A DNA stretch of 40,578 bases from Oscillospiraceae bacterium (GTDB taxonomy: Bacteria; Bacillota; Clostridia; Oscillospirales; Oscillospiraceae), in assembly GCA_017549125.1 (NCBI GenBank), contig JAFYVL010000080.1:1-40578 (forward strand). Direction: 5' to 3'. Below the pieces are notes generated by a model, which worked only from the letters and a program-made list of their open reading frames with translations, made no database searches and had not been told where the DNA came from. The position numbers were made by a program, and so were the translations under genes. Below are positions 13,291-20,836 of the stretch, in pieces. Within the stretch, counting starts at the first letter, position 1. Every line of letters begins with the position of its first letter.

Positions 13291-14409
13291 ATGAAAAACA
13301 GAATAGATCAATGGATTACTGTGGTTGCATTCTGCGCCTTTATCGGTATCATGTCCCTGCTGTATCTGGTACTGCCTAAGCAGGAAAACTCCGAATTGGA
13401 GAAGCGTCCTCTGGAAAAAGCCCCCGAGTTCAGCATGGAGGCATTGACCTCCGGTGAGCTGGGTTCTGATATTGAAACCTATATGTCTGACCACATCCCC
13501 GGTCGTAGCTTCTTCGTGGGTCTTAATTCCTATGTGGATCTGTACACCGGCCGTCAAGTCACCAAGGACGTTTACCTGGCAGAGGGTGACCGTCTGGTGG
13601 AAGCACCTGCCAAGTGGAACCAGGAGCAGGTGGACAAGAATATGAAAATGGTCAACCGCTTTGCCGAGACTTTAGGCAAGGAAGTGGACTTTATGATCGT
13701 TCCCTCCGGTGGTTGGGCTTCTCAGGACCTGATCCAGGGTGTGTCCTATGATTACAAGGACGAGACCTATATCGGCTGGCTGTACAGCAAGGCCGCAGAG
13801 GGTGTCAACTGCGTGAATGTCATGGACGTGTACGAAGGCCGTGAAGACCTGTACTACCGTACCGACCACCATTGGACCAGCGAAGGCGCATATAAGGGCT
13901 ATGCCGCTTATATGGATGCCAAGGGTCGGGCATATCCTGCTGTGGAGGACTTTAAGGTGACCGTTGCCAAGGACTTCACCGGTTCTACCTATACCCGTGC
14001 CGGCCTGTGGATGATCCCCGGTGAGAACGTGGAAATGTGGGAATGCACCCCCAATCTGCAGGTGACCAACGAGAACGGTCAGCCCCATGATGGTGTATTC
14101 TATCTGGAAAATCTGCAGGAACTGGACAAGTATACGGTGTTCCTGGATGGCAACCATGCTACCGTCACCATCCACAACCCCAACAATGTGGGCAAGGGCA
14201 ACCTGCTGGTGATCCGGGATTCCTATTCCAATTGCCTGGGCGGTTTCCTGGCAGAATCCTACGAGAATGTGGTCATGGTGGACCTGCGTAACATCATGCC
14301 CGGTATGGTGGTCAGCGAGTTGGATGCCCAGTACGATTTTGCAGATGTGCTGGTTTGCTACAGCCTGAGCAATTTCCTGACGGATAATAATCTGATTAAA
14401 CTGAAATAA
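13291..14409 (+). CDS. DHHW-family protein (AlgX/AlgJ-like acetyltransferase partner)
   Basis: The 372-aa protein has one N-terminal membrane anchor (about 7-28) and an extracellular domain with the signature YRTDHHWTSEGAY, where D192-H193-H194-W195 gives the family its name. A Ser motif lies in VIRDSYSN (about 310). These match the SGNH-like catalytic set of AlgJ/AlgX, which receive acetyl groups from an MBOAT partner and put them on polysaccharide. The glycan acceptor cannot be told from the sequence. AAGGAGGT precedes the ATG. Confidence 0.9.
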   Translation: MKNRIDQWITVVAFCAFIGIMSLLYLVLPKQENSELEKRPLEKAPEFSMEALTSGELGSDIETYMSDHIPGRSFFVGLNSYVDLYTGRQVTKDVYLAEGDRLVEAPAKWNQEQVDKNMKMVNRFAETLGKEVDFMIVPSGGWASQDLIQGVSYDYKDETYIGWLYSKAAEGVNCVNVMDVYEGREDLYYRTDHHWTSEGAYKGYAAYMDAKGRAYPAVEDFKVTVAKDFTGSTYTRAGLWMIPGENVEMWECTPNLQVTNENGQPHDGVFYLENLQELDKYTVFLDGNHATVTIHNPNNVGKGNLLVIRDSYSNCLGGFLAESYENVVMVDLRNIMPGMVVSELDAQYDFADVLVCYSLSNFLTDNNLIKLK

Positions 14410-14412
14410 TCA

Positions 14413-14437
14413 TAAGGAGGGGCAATGCCCCTCCTTA
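14413..14437 (+). repeat. GC-rich hairpin between the DHHW gene and mutY
   Basis: TAAGGAGGGGC (14413-14423) and GCCCCTCCTTA (14427-14437) form an 11-bp stem with an AAT loop. There is no T-tract, so it may only weakly terminate. It is close in design to the hairpin at 11835-11861. Confidence 0.6.
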
Positions 14438-14460
14438 AATTACAGGAAGGAGCGTGTCCT

Positions 14461-15495
14461 ATGAATATATTTGAAAATTTGCCTGGGGCATTGCTCCCTT
14501 GGTATGAACAAAACCGCAGGCAACTGCCCTGGCGAGAGAATCGTGATCCTTACCGGATCTGGATTTCGGAGATCATGCTTCAGCAAACCCGGGTGGAGGC
14601 GGTGAAGGGCTATTATGCCCGTTTCCTGGCAGCTTGCCCGGATGTGAAAAGTCTGGCATCTGCCCCGGATGAGCAGCTGCATAAGCTGTGGGAAGGCTTG
14701 GGATACTATAGCCGTGTGCGGAATCTGAAAAAGGCCGCACAGGTGGTTATGGAAGAATACGATGGTCAATTCCCTAGAGACTACGAAAAAATTCTGGCAT
14801 TGCCTGGAATTGGTGAGTATACCGCCGGCGCTATTTGCTCCATTGCCTGGGATATGCCCACACCGGCGGTGGATGGCAACGTCTTGCGTGTGATCTCCCG
14901 GATGACCGACGATGCCACACCCATTGACGATCCCAAGTATAAAAAATCTGTCCGTCAGCGGTTGGAAGCCATTTATCCGGATAGGGCAGGGGACTTTACC
15001 CAAGGTCTCATGGAATTGGGCGCAACCATCTGCGGCCCAAACCGGAAGCCCCAATGTGACCTATGCCCCTGTGCGGCATTCTGCCTGGGCTATCGGAGAG
15101 GAACAGCGGAGAACCTACCGGTGAAAGCGCCTAAGAAAAAGCGCAGAACCGAGGAAATGACGGTGTTTATTATGACCTGCGATGGTAAAATTGCTTTGCG
15201 GAAAAGACCCGATGCCGGACTTTTGGCAGGTCTGTGGGAGTTTCCTCATTGTCACGGACGTCTGGAAACGGCAGACGCATTGAGTAAAGTGGAGGACTTT
15301 GGTGCGAAACCAAAGGAAATCCATAAGGCAGTGGAGAAAAACCATATATTTACCCATATAGAATGGGTGATGCGTGGAGTATATTTGGAGGTAGACCAGG
15401 AAAGTGAAGCCTTTACATGGCTGTCTTTAGAGGAAATCCAAACCCAAGCCGCCCTTCCTACTGCCTTTCGACAATTTATCATGCACCCCATGTAG
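14461..15495 (+). CDS. mutY: A/G-specific adenine glycosylase MutY
   Basis: MutY removes adenine mispaired with 8-oxoguanine. The 344-aa protein has catalytic Glu37 (WISEIMLQQ), the helix-hairpin-helix LPGIGEYTAGAI and Asp138 (AVDGN), the same positions as in E. coli MutY. The 4Fe-4S ligands are Cys191, 199, 202 and 208, with seven instead of six residues in the first gap. A C-terminal Nudix-like 8-oxoG domain (about 235-344, GLLAGLWEFP) follows. The ATG at 14461 is backed by GGAAGGAG 8 nt upstream. It follows the acetylation cassette after a hairpin and ends at a strong terminator. Confidence 0.95.
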   Translation: MNIFENLPGALLPWYEQNRRQLPWRENRDPYRIWISEIMLQQTRVEAVKGYYARFLAACPDVKSLASAPDEQLHKLWEGLGYYSRVRNLKKAAQVVMEEYDGQFPRDYEKILALPGIGEYTAGAICSIAWDMPTPAVDGNVLRVISRMTDDATPIDDPKYKKSVRQRLEAIYPDRAGDFTQGLMELGATICGPNRKPQCDLCPCAAFCLGYRRGTAENLPVKAPKKKRRTEEMTVFIMTCDGKIALRKRPDAGLLAGLWEFPHCHGRLETADALSKVEDFGAKPKEIHKAVEKNHIFTHIEWVMRGVYLEVDQESEAFTWLSLEEIQTQAALPTAFRQFIMHPM

Positions 15496-15511
15496 GGAAG
15501 AGGGTGTTTTT

Positions 15512-15549
15512 ATCCAAGAGAAGTTTGTACGCTTCTCTTGGATTTTTTT
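15512..15549 (+). terminator. rho-independent terminator after mutY
   Basis: ATCCAAGAGAAG (15512-15523) pairs with CTTCTCTTGGAT (15532-15543), followed by a run of Ts. Confidence 0.93.
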
Positions 15550-15578
15550 GAATAAATACCCATATCTTGTGGTTATTA

Positions 15579-15607
15579 TTGACATTTTCACACAAAATGT
15601 GTATACT
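15579..15607 (+). promoter_or_regulatory. promoter of the topoisomerase operon, with a palindrome in the spacer
   Basis: TTGACA (15579-15584) and TATACT (15602-15607) are 17 bp apart; a second -10, TATAAT, overlaps at 15607-15612 but is too far from the -35. The spacer holds ACACA-AAA-TGTGT (15590-15602), a perfect inverted repeat that could bind a repressor. Confidence 0.7.
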
Positions 15608-15645
15608 ATAATTGTTAAATTATGCATTTTGGCAGGTATTGAATT

Positions 15646-17640
15646 ATGGCTAAAAAACCAAATGAACATTACGGCAATTCCAGTATTTCCATGCTGAAAG
15701 GCGAAGACCGTGTGCGGAAACGTCCTGCGGTTATTTTCGGCTCTGACGATCTGGAAGGCTGTAAGCATGCAGTATTTGAGATCCTTTCCAATGCCATTGA
15801 CGAAGCCCGTGAAGGCCATGGTGATACCATTATCGTGACCCGTTACGAGGATCTGTCCGTGGAGGTAGAGGACTTTGGTCGTGGCTGTCCTGTGGACTAC
15901 AACGAAAAGGAAAAGCGTTACAACTGGGAACTGGTGTTCTGCGAACTGTATGCCGGCGGTAAGTACGGTGAAAACGGTGAGAACTACGAGTATTCTCTGG
16001 GCCTCAACGGTCTGGGCTCTTGTGCTACCCAGTACGCTTCTGAATATTTTGATGCTACCATCCGTCGTGACGGTTTCCGCTATGACCTGCATTTTGAAAA
16101 GGGTCGTAACAAGGGCGGCTTGAAGAAAGAGCCCACCGATCGGAAGAAGACCGGTTCTCTGTTCCGCTGGAAGCCCGATAAGCATGTGTTTACGGATATT
16201 AACATTCCTGCGGATTACTACCGGGATGTTCTGCGCCGCCAGGCGGTGGTCAATAAGGGCATTACCTTCCGCTTCCGCAACCAGGTGGGCAGCAAGTTTG
16301 AGACTGAGGAATATTGCTATGCCGATGGCATCAAGCAGTATCTGGAGGAATTGGCAGGGGAGTCTAGCTTCACCATGCCCGTGTTCTGGGAAGCAGAGCG
16401 TCGTGGCCGTGATGCGGAAAACCGCCCGGAAATGAAGCTGAAGATCACTGCATCCTTCTGCTTCTCCAAAACCGTCAGCCACATTGAGTATTATCATAAC
16501 TCCTCCTGGCTGGAATATGGCGGCAGCCCTGACCGTGCTGTACGCTCCGGTTTTGTGGCGGCCTTCGATAAGTTCTTGAAGGACAACAACAAGTACACCA
16601 AAAATGAGAGCAAGATCATCTTCCAGGATATCCAGGATAGCCTGGTGATCATTACCAACTGTTTCTCCACCATTGGCTGTTTTGAAAACCAGACCAAGAA
16701 ATCTGTGAACTCCAAGTTCACCCAGGAGGCCATGACCGCCTTCTTCAAGGAAAAACTGCAGATCTGGTTCATCGAGAATAAGCAAGAGGCAGAAAAGGCC
16801 GCCGAACAGGTGCTGATCAACAAGCGCGCCCGTGAAAGTGCGGAAAAGACCAAGAGCAGCGTCAAGAAGAATCTGACTGCCAAGGTGGATATTGCCAACC
16901 GTGTGCAGAAATTTGTGGATTGCCGCAGCAAGGATACCAGTATCCGTGAGCTGTACATCGTGGAGGGTGACTCTGCGTTGGGCTCTGTTAAGCTGTCTCG
17001 AGACGCGGAGTTCCAGGGCATTATGCCTGTGCGTGGTAAGATCCTTAACTGCTTGAAGGCAGATTACAACAAGATCTTCGCCTCTCCCATCATCACCGAT
17101 CTGATGAAGGTGCTGGGCTGTGGCGTAGAGATCCACGGCAAGAAGGCCAAGGATCTGTCTACCTTTGATATTGACAACCTGCGTTGGAGCAAGGTGGTCA
17201 TCTGTACGGATGCTGACGTGGACGGCTTCCAGATCCGCACCTTGATTCTGACCATGCTCTATAGACTTTGCCCCACGCTCATCCGGGACGGCTATGTTTA
17301 CATTGCCGAATCTCCCTTGTTCGAGATCAAGTATAAGGATGGCGGCAAGGAATATACACAATTTGCGTATAATGAGATGGAAAAGACCCGTATACTAAAG
17401 GAAATTGAGGGCAAGAAATATACCCTCCAGCGATCCAAAGGTCTGGGTGAGAATGATCCGGAGATGATGTCCATGACGACCATGAATCCGGAAACCCGCC
17501 GTCTGATCAAGGTCATGCCCGAGGATGCGGAGCGTACCGCGTTCTATTTCGATGTTCTGTTGGGTGACAATCTGAACGAACGAAAGAATTTTATTGCGAA
17601 AAACGGCGCCAACTATCTGGAACTGGCCGATATTAGCTGA
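15646..17640 (+). CDS. divergent type IIA topoisomerase subunit B (ParE/GyrB-like)
   Basis: The 664-aa protein is the ATPase/Toprim subunit. The GHKL site keeps EILSNAIDEA and DFGRGCPV, and the QTK loop is present (FENQTKKS). Toprim motifs are EGDSALGS and TDADVDGF, with a C-terminal RSKGLGE. Several signatures differ from standard GyrB/ParE: KRPAVIFGSDD for KRPGMYIGS, YSLGLNGLG for VSGGLHGVG, and EGDSALGS for EGDSAGGS. It is therefore a diverged paralogue and not the cell's main gyrase, and probably decatenates or relaxes DNA together with the next gene's product, 8 nt downstream. The start at ATG 15646 has only a weak site (GCAGGT). Confidence 0.88.
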   Translation: MAKKPNEHYGNSSISMLKGEDRVRKRPAVIFGSDDLEGCKHAVFEILSNAIDEAREGHGDTIIVTRYEDLSVEVEDFGRGCPVDYNEKEKRYNWELVFCELYAGGKYGENGENYEYSLGLNGLGSCATQYASEYFDATIRRDGFRYDLHFEKGRNKGGLKKEPTDRKKTGSLFRWKPDKHVFTDINIPADYYRDVLRRQAVVNKGITFRFRNQVGSKFETEEYCYADGIKQYLEELAGESSFTMPVFWEAERRGRDAENRPEMKLKITASFCFSKTVSHIEYYHNSSWLEYGGSPDRAVRSGFVAAFDKFLKDNNKYTKNESKIIFQDIQDSLVIITNCFSTIGCFENQTKKSVNSKFTQEAMTAFFKEKLQIWFIENKQEAEKAAEQVLINKRARESAEKTKSSVKKNLTAKVDIANRVQKFVDCRSKDTSIRELYIVEGDSALGSVKLSRDAEFQGIMPVRGKILNCLKADYNKIFASPIITDLMKVLGCGVEIHGKKAKDLSTFDIDNLRWSKVVICTDADVDGFQIRTLILTMLYRLCPTLIRDGYVYIAESPLFEIKYKDGGKEYTQFAYNEMEKTRILKEIEGKKYTLQRSKGLGENDPEMMSMTTMNPETRRLIKVMPEDAERTAFYFDVLLGDNLNERKNFIAKNGANYLELADIS

Positions 17641-17648
17641 GGTAAACT

Positions 17649-19898
17649 ATGGCACGTAAGAAAAAAGAACCGGAACTGAATAAAAAGAAAGTGGATACCA
17701 GCGGTGTGATCGGCTTGGTGGGTTCTACCACCGAGCAGGCTATTTCCGAGACTCTGGAGATCAACTACATGCCCTATGCCATGTCCGTGATCGTGTCCCG
17801 AGCCATTCCGGAGATCGATGGCTTCAAGCCCTCTCACCGGAAACTGCTGTATACCATGTATAAGATGGGTCTTCTCAATGGCGGCAAGGTGAAATCCGCC
17901 AATATCGTGGGTCAGACCATGCGTTTGAATCCCCACGGTGATGCGGCCATTTATGAGACCATGGTGCGTCTGGCCAAGGGCAATGAAACCTTGCTGCACC
18001 CCTTCGTGGATTCCAAGGGTAACTTTGGTAAAGTCTATTCCCGTGACATGGCCTACGCTGCCGCCCGTTATACGGAAGCCAAGCTGGACAGCTTCAGCGC
18101 AGAGCTGTTCCGCGACATTGATTCTGATACGGTGGATATGGTGGATAACTATGATGCCACCATGAAAGAGCCTGCTCTGCTGCCCACCACCTTCCCCAAT
18201 GTGCTGGTGAACGCAAACCAGGGTATTGCGGTTGGTATGGCCAGCAACATCTGCTCTTTCAATCTGGCAGAAATCTGCGAGACCACCATCGCTTTGATGA
18301 ATAACCCCGATCATGACATTCTGGAGACCCTCCAGGGTCCTGACTTCTCCACCGGTGCAGAGCTTCTGTTTGACGAGGCGGCTACCCGGGAGATCTACTC
18401 CACCGGACGTGGCAGCTTTAAGCTTCGTGCCAAGTGGCGTTATGAGAAAAAGGACAATGTGATCGAGATCTATGAGATTCCTTATTCCACCACCGGTGAA
18501 GCCATTATGGATAAGGTTTCTGAGCTGATGAAGGCCGGTAAGATCAAAGAGATCAACGACATGCGTGACGAGACCGATTTGGGCGGCTTGAAGCTGACCA
18601 TCGATCTGAAGCGTGGTGTAGAGCCGGAGAAGCTGATGCAGAAGCTGTTCCGTCTGACTCCCTTGCAGGATAGTTTTGCTTGTAACTTCAATATCCTCAT
18701 TGCCGGTATGCCCCGTGTTATGGGCGTAGGCGAGATTCTGGAGGAGTGGACGGCTTGGCGTACCGAGTGTGTCAAGCGCCGTTTGTACTACCAGATCCAG
18801 AAGAAGGAAGATCGCCTGCACCTGCTCAAGGGCCTGGAGCGGATCTTGCTGGATATTGATAAGGCCATCGCCATCATCCGTGAGACCGAACTGGAAAGCG
18901 AAGTTGTTCCCAACTTGATGATCGGCTTCGGTATCGACGAGATCCAGGCAAACTACGTGGCGGAAATCAAGCTGCGTAACATCAACAAAGAGTACATCCT
19001 AAAGCAGACCCGTGCCATTGACGATCTGGAAAAGGAGATCGCCGATCTGCGTGATATTCTCTCCAGCGGTCGTCGCTTGAAGAATGTGATTATCGGTGAG
19101 CTGAAGGATGTTGCCAAGAAATATGGCCAGCCCCGTAAGACGGAGATCATTTATCAGACAGCCGCTATGGAGGAAGAGGACGAGGAAGAGGATATCCCCG
19201 ATTATCCTGTTACGGTCTTTGTGTCCAAGGAAGGCTATCTGAAGAAGATCACACCCCAGAGTCTGCGTATGTCCGGTGAACAGAAGTTCAAGGAAGGGGA
19301 TAGCTTGGCATTTAGCCGGGAAACCTCCAACAAGGCAGAGATCCTGGTGCTTACAGACCAGGCTCAGTGCTATAAGTCCCGTCTGAACGATTTCGAGGAT
19401 GGCAAGGCATCCTTGCTGGGTGACTATCTGCCTGCTAAGTTGGGCATGGAGCCCGGTGAAAATGTACTGCAGGTTATCCTACCCGGTGACTATAAGGGCT
19501 TTATGCTGTTCTTCTTTGAAAACGGCAAGGCCGCAAAAGTCCCCCTGTCTGCCTATGAAACCAAGACCAACCGCCGCCGCCTGACCGGTGCGTTCTCGGA
19601 TAAGAGTCCCTTGAAGACGGCTATGGCCTTTGATACGGATTGCCAGGTGGCGGTTTACACCACCGATGGCAGAGCCGCCATTTTCTCTACTGCGCTGATG
19701 CAGCCCAAGACCACACGAAACACCATCGGTGTCAACGTGATCTCTCTGAAAAAGAAAGCAACGGTCAGCCATGCGGTGACCCTGGAAACCAGCGGCATCA
19801 CCAACCCCAGCCGTTACCGTTGCAGAAATCTGCCCACCGCCGGCGCTCTTGTGAAGGAAGAGGACGCTGCTGAAAAACAGATCAGTTTTGATGTGTAA
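17649..19898 (+). CDS. type IIA topoisomerase subunit A (ParC/GyrA-like)
   Basis: The 749-aa cleavage subunit has the active tyrosine at 141 (AARYTEAKL) and the winged-helix motif LNPHGDAAIYE (93-103). The residue equal to E. coli GyrA Ser83 is Ala99; that equal to Asp87 is Glu103. The C-terminal part (about 525-735) looks like a beta-pinwheel of about four blades (VFVSKEGYLKKI, LVLTDQAQCYKS, LFFFENGKAAKV, VYTTDGRAAIFS). There is no GyrA box (QRRGGKG), so supercoiling activity is unlikely and a topoisomerase IV-like role fits better. An acidic linker (EEEDEEEDI) separates the two parts. It is coexpressed with subunit B. Confidence 0.9.
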   Translation: MARKKKEPELNKKKVDTSGVIGLVGSTTEQAISETLEINYMPYAMSVIVSRAIPEIDGFKPSHRKLLYTMYKMGLLNGGKVKSANIVGQTMRLNPHGDAAIYETMVRLAKGNETLLHPFVDSKGNFGKVYSRDMAYAAARYTEAKLDSFSAELFRDIDSDTVDMVDNYDATMKEPALLPTTFPNVLVNANQGIAVGMASNICSFNLAEICETTIALMNNPDHDILETLQGPDFSTGAELLFDEAATREIYSTGRGSFKLRAKWRYEKKDNVIEIYEIPYSTTGEAIMDKVSELMKAGKIKEINDMRDETDLGGLKLTIDLKRGVEPEKLMQKLFRLTPLQDSFACNFNILIAGMPRVMGVGEILEEWTAWRTECVKRRLYYQIQKKEDRLHLLKGLERILLDIDKAIAIIRETELESEVVPNLMIGFGIDEIQANYVAEIKLRNINKEYILKQTRAIDDLEKEIADLRDILSSGRRLKNVIIGELKDVAKKYGQPRKTEIIYQTAAMEEEDEEEDIPDYPVTVFVSKEGYLKKITPQSLRMSGEQKFKEGDSLAFSRETSNKAEILVLTDQAQCYKSRLNDFEDGKASLLGDYLPAKLGMEPGENVLQVILPGDYKGFMLFFFENGKAAKVPLSAYETKTNRRRLTGAFSDKSPLKTAMAFDTDCQVAVYTTDGRAAIFSTALMQPKTTRNTIGVNVISLKKKATVSHAVTLETSGITNPSRYRCRNLPTAGALVKEEDAAEKQISFDV

Positions 19899-19912
19899 TT
19901 GGAGGCTTTGGT

Positions 19913-20776
19913 ATGAAGCTTAAATCCGGAATTTTCATGGATATTTTAAAAACCGTGATCGGTTGCGCTGTGTTTGCCGTTGGCTTTGATGTGTTTCTGT
20001 TGCCCAATCATATGAACAGCGGTGGTATTTCCGGTGTGGCCATGATCCTTGTGGAATTACTGGATATAGGAACGGTCGGTGTTTGGTCGTTGCTTATCAA
20101 TCTGCCCTTGTTTGCACTGGGCGGCATGAAGATCGGTAAAAAGTTCTTCTGGGGCTCTTTGCTGGGCATGGCTCTGCTGTCTGTGTTCATCGACCTGTTT
20201 GCCTATTTGCCTGTGATGGAGACCGAGCCGCTGGTAGGCGCACTCTATGGCGGCGTGATCTGCGGTTTGGGCGGCGGACTGGTATTCTCCTGTGGTCATT
20301 CCACCGGCGGATCGGATATCATTGTGCGGCTTATGAAGAAGAAATGGCCCTATGTGTCCATGGGTATCTTCACCACCGCCTTTGATCTGGTGGTGTCCAT
20401 TGCCACGGGTATCGTGTTCAAGGATTTTGCCAACGCTTTGTACTGCGGCATTTCCGTATTTGTGACCGGACGTGTGGTGGATGTGGTGATCTACCGCTTC
20501 GATTACTCCAAGGTAGCCTTGATCGTGACCAAGTGCCATGAACAGGTGGCGTACCGTCTGGGCAAGGAATTGCACCGAGGCGCAACCTTCCTGGAGGCGG
20601 AGGGCAGTTACAGCCACCAAGCCACCAAAGTGGTGCTGACCGCTGTGAAGAAGCACCAGGTTGCAGAAATGAAGGATATCGTGGCAGAAATTGATCCCAA
20701 TGCGTTTATTATTATGCAGGAAGCCCACCAGGTATTGGGTGATGGCTTCGCCCGCTATTCTAAAGATGCATTATAA
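19913..20776 (+). CDS. YitT family membrane protein (DUF161 plus DUF2179)
   Basis: The 287-aa protein has five to six membrane helices in the N-terminal ~200 residues with the family signatures LLPNHMNSGGISGVA and CGHSTGGSDII, then a soluble DUF2179 domain (about 205-280; GATFLEAEGSYS, IDPNAFIIMQEAHQVLG). The function is unproven; some members affect transport. GGAGG precedes the ATG, 14 nt after the topoisomerase stop, so it is probably in the same transcript. A terminator follows. Confidence 0.92.
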   Translation: MKLKSGIFMDILKTVIGCAVFAVGFDVFLLPNHMNSGGISGVAMILVELLDIGTVGVWSLLINLPLFALGGMKIGKKFFWGSLLGMALLSVFIDLFAYLPVMETEPLVGALYGGVICGLGGGLVFSCGHSTGGSDIIVRLMKKKWPYVSMGIFTTAFDLVVSIATGIVFKDFANALYCGISVFVTGRVVDVVIYRFDYSKVALIVTKCHEQVAYRLGKELHRGATFLEAEGSYSHQATKVVLTAVKKHQVAEMKDIVAEIDPNAFIIMQEAHQVLGDGFARYSKDAL

Positions 20777-20782
20777 TTTGTG

Positions 20783-20818
20783 CGCAGGGAACGGTGTTTG
20801 CCGTTCCCTGCGATTTTT
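20783..20818 (+). terminator. rho-independent terminator after yitT
   Basis: CGCAGGGAACGG (20783-20794) pairs with CCGTTCCCTGCG (20801-20812), then ATTTTTT. Confidence 0.93.
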
Positions 20819-20836
20819 TATGGAAAGGATGATTGT

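Noticed and set aside
15427..17361. 644-codon frame antisense to the topoisomerase B gene
   Set aside because: Shadow of a gene with intact catalytic motifs; no translation signals.
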